Positions 19,424-29,835 of a stretch of DNA of 37,210 nucleotides are shown piece after piece. The stretch covers positions 1 through 37,210 of the forward strand of contig NZ_MEDO01000030.1 of assembly GCF_001724815.1 (NCBI RefSeq), written 5' to 3'. Numbering within the stretch: the first letter of the stretch is position 1; every line of letters begins with the position of its first letter. The notes below the pieces were generated by a model. The model saw only the letters and a program-made list of their open reading frames with translations. It made no database searches and had not been told where the DNA came from. The DNA comes from Arenimonas sp. SCN 70-307 (GTDB taxonomy: Bacteria > Pseudomonadota > Gammaproteobacteria > Xanthomonadales > Xanthomonadaceae). The position numbers and the translations under genes are program-made.

Positions 19424-19972
19424 ATGGCCCTAGACCTGGTGCCCACCGGCCGCGACGTGCCGAACGAAATCAACGTCGTCATCGAGATCCCCAAGGACGC
19501 CGAGCCCGTCAAGTACGAGGTCGACAAGGCCACCGGCGCCATCTTCGTGGACCGCATCCTGTCCACGCCCATGCGCTACCCCTGCAACTACGGCTACGTG
19601 CCCAAGACCCTGTGCGGCGACGGCGACCCGGTGGACGTGCTGGTGATCCTGCCGCTCACCCTGATCCCGGGCTCGGTCATCCGCTGCCGTCCGGTGGGCC
19701 TGCTGAAGATGAAGGACGAGGCCGGCGAAGACACCAAGCTGCTGGCCGTGCCGGTGGACAAGGTGTTCTCGGGCTATTCGCACATCCACGACATCGACCA
19801 GGTCAGCCAGCACTGGCTCGACCGTATCGGCCACTTCTTCGAGCACTACAAGGACCTGGAGAAGGGCAAGTGGGTCAAGCTCGACGGCTGGGAGGGCGCC
19901 CAGGCGGCCCGCCAGGAAATCGTCGACTCGGTGCAGCGCTTCAACGACAGCCCCGAGAAGCTCAACTACTGA
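19424..19972 (+). CDS. ppa: Inorganic pyrophosphatase (soluble, family I)
   Basis: A 182-residue cytoplasmic enzyme hydrolysing PPi to phosphate. The metal/PPi site residues are present in [18 protein letters not shown], the signature DGDPVDVLV, the [15 protein letters not shown] acidic stretch and [12 protein letters not shown]. Length fits the hexameric bacterial type. CAGGAG ends 9 bases before the ATG. With pfp and hppA nearby, this is the enzyme expected to drain PPi, and it looks fully intact, unlike hppA. Confidence 0.95.
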   Translation: MALDLVPTGRDVPNEINVVIEIPKDAEPVKYEVDKATGAIFVDRILSTPMRYPCNYGYVPKTLCGDGDPVDVLVILPLTLIPGSVIRCRPVGLLKMKDEAGEDTKLLAVPVDKVFSGYSHIHDIDQVSQHWLDRIGHFFEHYKDLEKGKWVKLDGWEGAQAARQEIVDSVQRFNDSPEKLNY

Positions 19973-19981
19973 GCCCCACGC

Positions 19982-20560
19982 TCAGCCGAGCCGGCGCCGG
20001 CAGGTGAACCGGGCCTCGAGCACCAGCCGGCCGGTGGCGGGGTCCGCTGCCAGCCGTTCGGGCGAGGTGATGTCGGGCGCGTGCCAGCGCCCGCCGTCGA
20101 AGACCACCAGCCGGTTGTAGCGCGCCGGCACCCGTGCCGCGTCCTCGTCGTCGAGCAGGGGTGCGGCGGGGAACACCAGCCCGCCGGTGGCCGGGTCTTC
20201 GGAAAGAAACAACACCGCCACCGCCGTGCCCTGCCCCGGCTCGGCCGCGGATGCGCGCACCGGCGCCAGCGGCGGCGCCGTGGCCAGCGAGAGCCAGCCC
20301 TGGGTGGCGAGCACGCGCCGGAAGCCGAGCCGGTCGCGCAGGTGCTCCGAGAAGAACTGCCCCAGCGGCGCCAGCAGCGGACCGGGCAGCGCGATGCGCT
20401 GCACCGGGTAGCCCGCCAGCGGGTCCGGGCGGAAGCCCTCCGCATGCCGTACGCCGGTGTTGCGCCAGCGCGCCGGCACCTCGAGCGCGTCGTCGATGAC
20501 GAAGGCCGTGGCCCCGCCGGGCAAGGCCAGGGCCTCGATGCTCGGACGGGGCTTGAACAC
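19982..20560 (-). CDS. Oxygenase-like (2OG-Fe(II)/DUF6445-type) protein
   Basis: A 192-residue protein starting at a GTG 10 bases after the thiC stop, with TGAGGT as a likely ribosome site; it is probably cotranscribed with thiC. The C-terminal half (AVAVLFLSEDPATGGLVFP, then ARYNRLVVFDGGRWHAPD) resembles the double-stranded beta-helix of prolyl-hydroxylase-like/DUF6445 proteins. The expected HxD iron-binding motif before the first of these strands is not visible: the sequence there is RASAAEPGQG. Only the distal histidine in RWHAPD is seen. The assignment is therefore to a fold, not an activity. Confidence 0.55.
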   Translation of the reverse strand: MFKPRPSIEALALPGGATAFVIDDALEVPARWRNTGVRHAEGFRPDPLAGYPVQRIALPGPLLAPLGQFFSEHLRDRLGFRRVLATQGWLSLATAPPLAPVRASAAEPGQGTAVAVLFLSEDPATGGLVFPAAPLLDDEDAARVPARYNRLVVFDGGRWHAPDITSPERLAADPATGRLVLEARFTCRRRLG

Positions 20561-20570
20561 GGCGGCTACC

Positions 20571-22618
<2,048 letters not shown>

Positions 22619-22670
22619 CGGCCGCCATTGAACCACGTTCGCCGCCGGCCGGGGAGCACTCCCGCGCCGG

Positions 22671-25600
22671 TCAGGCGCGGGCGGGGTTGGGGACGCGGAA
22701 CCAGGCGGCGTAGAGCGCCGGCAGGAACAGCAGGGTCAGGGCGGTGGCGACGATCAGGCCGCCCATGATGGCCACGGCCATCGGGCCGAAGAACACGCTG
22801 CGCGAGAGCGGGATCATGGCCAGCACCGCCGCCAGGGCCGTGAGCACGATCGGGCGGAAGCGGCGCACCGTCGCGTCCACCACCGCGCGGGCCGGCGGGC
22901 TGCCGGCGGCGATGTCCTGCTCGATCTGGTCCACGAGGATCACCGAATTGCGCATGATCATGCCGCTGAGCGCGATCGTGCCCAGCATCGCCACGAAGCC
23001 GAACGGCACCCGGAACACCAGCAGGAACAGCACCACGCCGATCAGCCCCAGCGGCGCCGTCAGCGCCACCATCAGGGTGCGCGGGAAGCTGCGCAGCTGC
23101 AGCATCAGCAGGGTGATCACCACGAACACGAACAGCGGCACGCCGGCCGCGACCGAGCGCGAGCCGCGGCCCGAGTCCTCCACCGTGCCGCCGGTCTCGA
23201 GCAGGTAGCCCGGCGGCAGCGCGGCGCGGATGGCCTCGAGTTCCGGGAGGATCTGCGCCGTCACGCTCGGCGGCGTCACTTCGCCGTAGATGTCGGCGCG
23301 CACCGTCACCGTCGGAAGGCGGTTGCGGTGCCAGATGATGCCGTCCTCGAAGCCGTGCTCGAGCGTGGCGATCTGCGACAGCGGCACCGACCGGCCATCG
23401 CCGGCCGGCACCGCCAGGCTGCCCAGCAGCGACAGCCGCTCGCGCTCCTCGGCCGGGCCGCGCAGCAGGATCTCGATCTGCTCGTTGCCCTCGCGGTAGG
23501 TGCTCACCGTGGTGCCCGAGAGCGAACCGCGCAGGAAGGCCGCCACCTGCGCCGAACTCACGCCCAGCACGCGCGCGCGTTCCTGGTCGATCTGCAGGCG
23601 CACCACCTTGCTCGGCTCGTCCCAGTCGAGGTTGACGTTGGTGACGTGCGGGTTGGCGCGCACGCGCGCGGCCACCTCGCGCGCCAGGCGCCGCACCTCG
23701 TCCACGTGCTCGCCCGAGACGCGGAACTGGATCGGGAAGCCCACCGGCGGCCCGTTCTCCAGGCGCTGCACGCGCGCCTGCACGTCGCTGAAGCGCTCGT
23801 CGAACAATTCAATCAGCCAGCCACGCAGCCGCTCGCGCGCCTCGATGTCGGGCGTGAGGATGACGAACTGGGCGAAGTTGGCCTGCGGCAGCTTCTGGTC
23901 CAGCGGCAGGTAGAAGCGCGGGCTGCCCGAACCGACGTAGGCGACGTAGCTCTCCACGTCCTCCTGGTCCTTCAGCGCCGCCTCCAGCCGCGCCGCCACC
24001 TGCTCGGTGGCCTGCAGCGAGGAACCCTCCGAGAGCTCCAGGTCCACCATCAGCTCCAGCCGCGTCGAGGACGGGAAGAACTGCTGCGGCACGAAGCGGA
24101 ACATCGCCACGCTCAGCGCGAACGCCGCCACCGTCACCGCGATCACCAGGCCGCGGTGGCGCACGCACCACACCACCGTCGCGCGCACGCGCTGGTAGAA
24201 GGGCGTGGTGTAGGGATCATGGTGCTTGCCGCCGCCGCCCACCGGCTTGGGATCAGGCAGCAGCTTGTCGCCCAGGTAGGGGATGAACACCACGGCCGCT
24301 ATCCACGACACGATCAGCGCGATCGTCACCACCTGGAAAATGGAGCGCGTGTATTCGCCCGTGCTCGAAGCGGCCGTGGCAATGGGCAGGAAGCCCGCCG
24401 CCGTCACCAGGGTGCCGGTGAGCATCGGGAAGGCGGTCGACTTCCACATGAAGGCCGCCGCGCGCAGGCGGTCGTAGCCCTGTTCCATCTTCACCGCCAT
24501 CATCTCGACCGCGATGATGGCGTCGTCCACCAGCAGGCCCAGCGCCAGCACCAGGGCACCGAGCGAAATCTTGTGCAGTCCGATGTCGAAGTAGTCCATC
24601 ACCGCGAAGGTCATCGCCAGGACCAGCGGGATCGACAGCGCCACCACCAGGCCGGTGCGGAAGCCGAGCGAGAAGAAGCTCACCACGAGCACGATGATCA
24701 CCGCCTCGGCCAGCACCCGCACGAACTCGGACACGCCGCTGCGCACGGCCTTGGGCTGGTCGGACACCTTGGCCAGGGTCATGCCCACCGGCAGGTCCTG
24801 CTGCAGGCGCGCGAACTCGGCGTCGAGCACTTCGCCCAGGCGGATGATGTCGCCGCCGTTGCGCATGGCCACGGCGATGCCGATGGCGTTTTCGCCCATG
24901 AAGCGCATGCGCGGCGCCGCCGGATCGGCGAATCCGCGGTGGACCTCGGCCACGTCGCCGAGGCGGAAGCTGCGGTCGCCGACGCGGATGGGGAAGTCGC
25001 GGATCTCCTCCACGCTGTCGAAGCGCCCCGACACCCGCAGCTGCACGCGGTCGGTGGGCGTTTCGAAGAAGCTGGCCGGCGCCACCGCGTTCTGCTCGTC
25101 GATGGCCCGCTGCACCCGCTCCAGCGGCACGCCGAGCGTGGCGAGCTTGGTGTTCGACAGCTCGATCCAGATCTTTTCGTCCTGCAGGCCGACCAGCTCG
25201 ATCTTGCCCACGTCGGGCACGCGGTGCAGCTCGAGTTCGATGCGCTCGGCGTAGTCCTTCAGCGTGGCGTAGTCGAAGCCCTCGCCGGTGAGCGCGTAGA
25301 TGTTGCCGAAGGTGTCACCGAACTCGTCGTTGAAGAACGGCCCCACCACGCCCTGCGGCAGCGTGTGGCGGATGTCGCCCACCTTCTTGCGCACGTCGTA
25401 CCACAGCGCCGGCAGCTCGCTGGACACCATCGAGTCGCGAGACATCAGCATCACCAGGCTCTCGCCGGCGCGCGAGTAGGAGCGCACGAACTCGTAGCGC
25501 CCGGTCTCCATCACTTCCTTCTCGATCTTGTCGGTGACCTGGCGCGCCACCTCCTCGGCCGTCGCGCCCGGCCACATCGTGCGCACCACCATCACCTTGA

Positions 25601-25736
25601 AGGTGAAGGGCGGGTCCTCGGACTGGCCCAGGTTCTGGTAGCTCGAGATGCCCAGCAGCGCGAGCACCAGCATGGCGTAGAGCACCAGCGAGCGATTGCG
25701 CAGCGCCCACTCGGAAAGGTTGAAACGGCTGTCCAT
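22671..25736 (-). CDS. RND efflux pump inner-membrane permease (AcrB/HAE1-like)
   Basis: A 1021-residue permease with the usual layout of N-terminal helix, large periplasmic loop, six helices, second loop and last five helices. GQSEDPPFTFKVMVV and PGATAEEVARQVTDKIE mark the first porter domain. The proton-relay aspartates are in ALGLLVDDAIIAVE. TM10/11 hold MLGTIALSGMIMRNSVILVDQIEQ. The sequence resembles the group of drug pumps that includes TriC more than classical AcrB. Its start lies 8 bp after the adaptor stop, so both are one operon. No outer-membrane channel gene is in the operon. Confidence 0.93.
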   Translation of the reverse strand: MDSRFNLSEWALRNRSLVLYAMLVLALLGISSYQNLGQSEDPPFTFKVMVVRTMWPGATAEEVARQVTDKIEKEVMETGRYEFVRSYSRAGESLVMLMSRDSMVSSELPALWYDVRKKVGDIRHTLPQGVVGPFFNDEFGDTFGNIYALTGEGFDYATLKDYAERIELELHRVPDVGKIELVGLQDEKIWIELSNTKLATLGVPLERVQRAIDEQNAVAPASFFETPTDRVQLRVSGRFDSVEEIRDFPIRVGDRSFRLGDVAEVHRGFADPAAPRMRFMGENAIGIAVAMRNGGDIIRLGEVLDAEFARLQQDLPVGMTLAKVSDQPKAVRSGVSEFVRVLAEAVIIVLVVSFFSLGFRTGLVVALSIPLVLAMTFAVMDYFDIGLHKISLGALVLALGLLVDDAIIAVEMMAVKMEQGYDRLRAAAFMWKSTAFPMLTGTLVTAAGFLPIATAASSTGEYTRSIFQVVTIALIVSWIAAVVFIPYLGDKLLPDPKPVGGGGKHHDPYTTPFYQRVRATVVWCVRHRGLVIAVTVAAFALSVAMFRFVPQQFFPSSTRLELMVDLELSEGSSLQATEQVAARLEAALKDQEDVESYVAYVGSGSPRFYLPLDQKLPQANFAQFVILTPDIEARERLRGWLIELFDERFSDVQARVQRLENGPPVGFPIQFRVSGEHVDEVRRLAREVAARVRANPHVTNVNLDWDEPSKVVRLQIDQERARVLGVSSAQVAAFLRGSLSGTTVSTYREGNEQIEILLRGPAEERERLSLLGSLAVPAGDGRSVPLSQIATLEHGFEDGIIWHRNRLPTVTVRADIYGEVTPPSVTAQILPELEAIRAALPPGYLLETGGTVEDSGRGSRSVAAGVPLFVFVVITLLMLQLRSFPRTLMVALTAPLGLIGVVLFLLVFRVPFGFVAMLGTIALSGMIMRNSVILVDQIEQDIAAGSPPARAVVDATVRRFRPIVLTALAAVLAMIPLSRSVFFGPMAVAIMGGLIVATALTLLFLPALYAAWFRVPNPARA

Positions 25737-25743
25737 GGCGACC

Positions 25744-26856
25744 TCAGTCCGCGCTGGCGGCAGTGAGCTGCAGCGGGCGGTTCTCGTCGTCTATCGGCCG
25801 CACCTTCTGGCCCTCGAGCAGCAGGTGCACGCCGGCGGCCACCACCCACTCGCCCGGCTGCAGGCCGGCGGTCACCGGTACGCCGGATTCGCCGTAGGCG
25901 CCCACCTGCACCGGCCGCAGCGACACCGTCAGCGCCGCCGGGTCGACCACCCACAGCGCCGCGGCGCCGTCCTTTTCGTACAGCGCCGACAGCGGCACCG
26001 TCACCACCGCGTGGTCGCCGCCGTTGGCGTAGACGCGGGCGCTCTGGCCGAGGTCCACGACCGCGTCGCCCGGGTCGAAGGCCACGCGGGCGGCGAAGGT
26101 GCGCGCCTGCGGGTCGGCCGCCGGCGCGATCTCGCGCAGCTGGCCGGGGAAACGCTGGCCCGGCAGCGACCACAGCTCGACCACCAGCGGCCGGCCCACC
26201 GCGAAGGCCGAAGCCTCGCGCTCGGGAATGGAGATGGCCACTTCGCGCGGGCCGTCCTCGGCCAGCACGAAAACGCTCTGGCCCGCGGCCACGACCTGCC
26301 CGGCTTCGGCCAGGCGCTGCGCGACCAGGCCGTCCGCGGGCGCGCGCAGCACCGCGTAATCGGCCTGGTTCACCGACACCCGGGCCTGGGCGCGGGCCTG
26401 GCGCACGCGTGCTTCGGCGGCGTCGTACTGCGACTTGCGCGCATCAAAGAGCGAGCGGCTGACCAGCTGCTGGTCGAGCAGCTGCTGGTAGCGGTCGAGC
26501 TCGGACTTCGCCAGCGCCAGGTCGGCTTCGGCGGAGGCCAGCTGGGCTTGCGCCGCCTCGCGCTGCAGGGCCACGTCGGAGGCGTCGAGCTCGGCCAGGG
26601 CCTGGCCCGCTTTCACCCGCTCGCCGACCTCGGCCTGGCGACGCGCGATCTTGCCGCCGATGCGGAAGGCCAGCGCCGGCTCGTGCCGCGCCCGCACTTC
26701 GCCGGCGTAGGCCGTGGGCGCCGCGCCCTGGGCGCTGGCCTGCACCACCCAGGCCGGCCGCGCCGGCGCTTCGGTGTCGGCGTCGCCGCCGCAGCCCGAA
26801 AGCAGGGCCAGCAGGCCCGCCGACAGGATCCAGCGTCGCGTGGAAAAGGTGGTCAT
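25744..26856 (-). CDS. RND efflux periplasmic adaptor lipoprotein
   Basis: A 370-residue membrane fusion protein linking the RND permease to an outer-membrane channel. The start MTTFSTRRW gives a signal ending in a lipobox (L19-S-G-C22), so the protein is probably anchored to the inner membrane. The sequence shows the lipoyl half-motifs (EVRARHEPALAFRIGGKI and VLRAPADGLVAQRLAEAGQVV), an alpha-helical hairpin between them, and beta-barrel segments. A longer in-frame start would pass through the regulator's operator and is less likely. Confidence 0.9.
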   Translation of the reverse strand: MTTFSTRRWILSAGLLALLSGCGGDADTEAPARPAWVVQASAQGAAPTAYAGEVRARHEPALAFRIGGKIARRQAEVGERVKAGQALAELDASDVALQREAAQAQLASAEADLALAKSELDRYQQLLDQQLVSRSLFDARKSQYDAAEARVRQARAQARVSVNQADYAVLRAPADGLVAQRLAEAGQVVAAGQSVFVLAEDGPREVAISIPEREASAFAVGRPLVVELWSLPGQRFPGQLREIAPAADPQARTFAARVAFDPGDAVVDLGQSARVYANGGDHAVVTVPLSALYEKDGAAALWVVDPAALTVSLRPVQVGAYGESGVPVTAGLQPGEWVVAAGVHLLLEGQKVRPIDDENRPLQLTAASAD

Positions 26857-26885
26857 GGCGGCGGTGCCCGGATTGAATTGAGCGG

Positions 26886-26901
26886 ATGGTAGCTTTACCA
26901 T
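26886..26901. promoter_or_regulatory. Palindromic operator, probable TetR site
   Basis: A perfect inverted repeat, ATGGTA-GCTT-TACCAT, in the 77-bp gap between the divergent adaptor and tetR-type genes. Position and symmetry fit a site where the regulator represses both promoters. A TATGGT on the minus strand within it could be the pump -10. Confidence 0.65.
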
Positions 26902-26933
26902 ACTCGCCAGTTCAATAATCACTTTGCGTTGAC

Positions 26934-27575
26934 ATGACCGAGCCCAGCCCCCGGGTCTCCCCGGGCCGCCCGAAGGACCTGGAAAAGCGCGCCGCCATCC
27001 TCGATGCGGCCAAGGCGCTGTTCCTGGCCCGCGGCTACGAGGGCACGGCCATGGACGCGGTGGCCCAGGCCGCCGGCGTGTCCAAGCTGACCGTCTACAG
27101 CCACTTCCAGGACAAGGAGACCCTGTTCGTGGAGGCGGTGAAGGCCAGCTGCGAGGACCTGCTGCCGGCCGACCTGTTCGACGTGCACTTCCAGGGCCCG
27201 ATCCGCCAGCAGCTGCTGCGCATCGGCCGCGCCCTGTTCCGCCTGATCACCTCCGACGAGGCCATCGCCGTGCACCGGATCATGGGCCAGCCCATGCCCG
27301 AGGGCGCCGCCCTGCCCCAGCTGTTCTGGGACGCCGGTCCGCGCCGCATCCAGGAGGCCTTCGCCGGCTTCCTTCGCGCCGAGGCCGAGGCCGGCGAGCT
27401 GGCCGTGCGCGACTGCGAGCTGGCCGCGCAGCAGTTCTTCGCCCTGCTCAAGGGCGAGTGCCACGCCCGCCTGCTGTGCGGCTGCCCCGCCACCCTGGCC
27501 GGCGACGCGCTCGACCGTCACCTCGCGGCGACGGTGGACATGTTTCTTCGTGCCTACGGCCCGGTGCGCGCATGA
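26934..27575 (+). CDS. TetR/AcrR family transcriptional regulator
   Basis: A 213-residue dimeric repressor. The N-terminal helix-turn-helix is complete: AAILDAAKALFLARGYEGTAMDAVAQAAGVSKLTVYSHFQDKETLF in summary form (residues about 20-66). The C-terminal ligand domain resembles the AefR-like group. It is divergent from the RND adaptor-permease operon with a palindrome between them, so it probably represses the pump and itself until a pump substrate binds. The 27576-27713 gap downstream holds the next gene's promoter. Confidence 0.9.
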   Translation: MTEPSPRVSPGRPKDLEKRAAILDAAKALFLARGYEGTAMDAVAQAAGVSKLTVYSHFQDKETLFVEAVKASCEDLLPADLFDVHFQGPIRQQLLRIGRALFRLITSDEAIAVHRIMGQPMPEGAALPQLFWDAGPRRIQEAFAGFLRAEAEAGELAVRDCELAAQQFFALLKGECHARLLCGCPATLAGDALDRHLAATVDMFLRAYGPVRA

Positions 27576-27653
27576 AGCCTGAACCGGGCCACCGTTGTCA
27601 GTCGGTCTCAGTGACCAATGGCACTACGGAGGCCTTCGCGCCCCCCGCATCCT

Positions 27654-27681
27654 TTGCGCAACCCGGCCCCGGGCGTAGAAT
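27654..27681 (+). promoter_or_regulatory. Promoter of the PCMT-like gene
   Basis: TTGCGC (27654-27659), a 16-bp spacer and TAGAAT (27676-27681). The ATG follows 32 bases later. The boxes are good for this GC-rich genome. Confidence 0.55.
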
Positions 27682-27713
27682 TGTCGGCCTTGTGATTCAA
27701 GGATTTAGCCGTA

Positions 27714-28367
27714 ATGACCATTGACTTCCAGCAGGCCCGTTTCGCCATGGTCGAACAGCAGGTTCGGCCCTGGGACGTGCTCGACCCGCGCGTGCTCGAA
27801 ACCCTGATGACGGTGCGCCGCGAGGACTTCGTGCCCACGCGCCACCGCAAGCTGGCCTTCGCCGACCTGCCGCTGCCGCTCGAGCACGGCGAGGTGATGA
27901 TGAAGCCGGTGGTCGAAGGCCGCCTGCTGCAGGCCCTGGCGCTGGACCCCAGCGACGAGGTGCTGGAAGTGGGCACCGGTTCGGGCTTCGTCACCGCCTG
28001 CCTGGCCAGGCTCGCCCGCGAGGTCACCAGCATCGACCGCCACGCCGACTTCACCGAGCGCACCCGCGCCCGCCTGGTCGCCGACGGCGTCACCAACGTG
28101 CGGCTCGAGACCGCCGACGTGTTCACCTGGCAGCCTGGCCGCCAGTTCGACGCCATCTGCATCACCGGCGCGGTGGCCACGAACCCCGAGCGCTTCGCCG
28201 AGTGGCTGCGCCCGGGCGGCCGCCTGTTCGTCATCCACGGCCAGTCGCCGGTGCAGGAAGCGATCCTGATCACCCGCGACGGCGACGGTTTCCTCCGCGA
28301 AAGCCTGTTCGAGACCGACGTGCCCTACCTGCACGGCGCCGAGCCGGCCCCGCAGTTCACCCTTTGA
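27714..28367 (+). CDS. Protein-L-isoaspartate O-methyltransferase-like protein
   Basis: A 217-residue SAM-dependent methyltransferase of the PCMT fold. FAMVEQQVRPWDVLDPRVLE and REDFVP match the family N-terminus. The SAM loop is EVGTGSGF (85-92), followed by SIDRHADF. It differs from classical Pcm in lacking a clear SQP(Y/F) substrate motif, reading MMKPVVEGR instead, so repair of isoaspartate is uncertain. A gene of this type sits just before tolC in Xanthomonadaceae; here the gap is 16 bp and cotranscription is likely. Confidence 0.85.
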   Translation: MTIDFQQARFAMVEQQVRPWDVLDPRVLETLMTVRREDFVPTRHRKLAFADLPLPLEHGEVMMKPVVEGRLLQALALDPSDEVLEVGTGSGFVTACLARLAREVTSIDRHADFTERTRARLVADGVTNVRLETADVFTWQPGRQFDAICITGAVATNPERFAEWLRPGGRLFVIHGQSPVQEAILITRDGDGFLRESLFETDVPYLHGAEPAPQFTL

Positions 28368-28383
28368 TACCAGGACCCTCCCC

Positions 28384-29799
28384 ATGCGCCTGAGCCTTCG
28401 TCCCCTTGCCTTCGCCATCGCACTCGCCGGTCTGTCCGGCGCCGCTTCGGCCGCCGACCTGATGGAGGCCTATGAGCAGGCCCGCCAGTCCGACCCGCAG
28501 CTGCAGGCCGCCGAGTCGCGCAGCCTCGGCCAGCGCGAGGGCGTGGTGCAGAGCCGCGCCAACCTGCTGCCGCAGATCAGCGGCGACGTGAGCTGGAGCC
28601 GCACCCGCTCCGAGAGCAGCGGCTCGCAGGCCTTCGGCTCCGTGGTGCAGCCGCCGAGCGAATCCGAGAGCGAGTCCACCTCGCGCGGCTGGGGCGTCAG
28701 CCTGCGCCAGAGCCTCTACGACCACGGCAACTACACCCGCCTCGACGCCGCCAAGGCGCGCGCGGCGCAGTCCGAGGCCGAGTACAAGGCCGCCCAGGAC
28801 GCGCTGATCGTCCGCGTGGCCGACGCCTACTTCAACGTGCTCACCGCCATCGAGACCCTGGCCTCCTCGCGCGCCGAGGAGCGCTCGGTCAAGCGCCAGC
28901 TCGACCAGGCCGAAAAGCGCCTGGAAGTGGGCCTGGCCCCGATCACCGACGTGCACGAGGCCCGCGCCCGCTACGACTCGGCGCGCGCCAACGCCATCGC
29001 CGCCGGCACCGCGCTCGACGACGCCCGCGAAGCCCTGGCCGAAATCACCGGCACGCCGGTCGAGAACCTGCGCGGCCTGGCGCCCGACTACAAGCCGGCC
29101 GACCCGACCGAGCTGATCAACCAGGACTGGGTCGCCACCGCGATGGAGAACAACCCCACGCTGCTCGCCCGCGAGCTGGCCCTGGCCGCCGCCGAGAAGG
29201 ACGTGCAGACCGCCCGCACCGGCCACCTGCCCTCGCTGGGCCTGACCGCCAGCTACAACGACGGCACCGGCTACGGCACCAACGACGTATTCGCGCCGGT
29301 CGCCAGCTCGACCTCGTTCGACAACGGCTCGGTGCGCAAGACCGTGGGCGTCACGCTGAGCGTGCCGCTCTACGCCGGCGGCGCCGTGCAGTCGGGCGTG
29401 CGCCAGGCCGTGCACGGCCGCGACGCGGTGGCCGACCAGCTCGAGCAGGAGCGTCGCGCCGTCACCCGCCTCACCCGCAACGCCCAGCGCTCGCTCGCGG
29501 CCGGCACGGCCGAGGTCGAGGCGCGCCGCCTCTCGGTGGTGTCGGCCCAGGCCGCGTACGAGGCCAGCGAGGCCGGCCTGGAAGTCGGTACCCGCACCAT
29601 CGTCGATGTGCTGATCAGCCAGCAGGCGCTGTTCCAGGCGCAGCGCGAGTACGCCCGCGCCCGCCACGCCTTCCTGGTGAACACGCTGCGCCTGAAGCAG
29701 GCCGGCGGCACCATCGCGCTCGAGGACCTGCAGGCGGTGAACGCCGCGCTGGTGGCCGACGCCGAGGCCGCCCTGGCCGAGTTCGACGGCGCGCAGTAA
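28384..29799 (+). CDS. tolC: TolC family outer-membrane channel protein
   Basis: A 471-residue outer-membrane efflux protein. A signal peptide ends at about ASA-23. The two homologous OEP halves each start with a long helix region (SDPQLQAAESRSLGQREGVVQSRANLLPQI and the later LALAAAEKDVQTARTGHLPSLGL, given here in part). Typical TolC pieces are LRQSLYDH, DAYFNVL, RLEVGLAPITDVHEA and VGTRTIVDVL. It is the likely exit channel for the nearby RND pump and for type I secretion. It converges with kdtA. Confidence 0.93.
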   Translation: MRLSLRPLAFAIALAGLSGAASAADLMEAYEQARQSDPQLQAAESRSLGQREGVVQSRANLLPQISGDVSWSRTRSESSGSQAFGSVVQPPSESESESTSRGWGVSLRQSLYDHGNYTRLDAAKARAAQSEAEYKAAQDALIVRVADAYFNVLTAIETLASSRAEERSVKRQLDQAEKRLEVGLAPITDVHEARARYDSARANAIAAGTALDDAREALAEITGTPVENLRGLAPDYKPADPTELINQDWVATAMENNPTLLARELALAAAEKDVQTARTGHLPSLGLTASYNDGTGYGTNDVFAPVASSTSFDNGSVRKTVGVTLSVPLYAGGAVQSGVRQAVHGRDAVADQLEQERRAVTRLTRNAQRSLAAGTAEVEARRLSVVSAQAAYEASEAGLEVGTRTIVDVLISQQALFQAQREYARARHAFLVNTLRLKQAGGTIALEDLQAVNAALVADAEAALAEFDGAQ

Positions 29800-29806
29800 G
29801 CGCCGC

Positions 29807-29835
29807 GCGGGCCGGCGCCGCTAGCGCCGGCCCGC
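29807..29835. terminator. Bidirectional hairpin between tolC and kdtA
   Basis: A perfect 12-bp GC stem (29807-29818 with 29824-29835) with a five-base loop covers the 21-bp gap between the two convergent stops and includes the kdtA TAG. It can fold in both transcripts. No U-run is present. Confidence 0.65.

Noticed and set aside
23328-25766. Long plus-strand frame antisense to the RND permease
   Set aside because: Strong bias to H, R, Q and no domain; the opposite strand encodes a complete permease.
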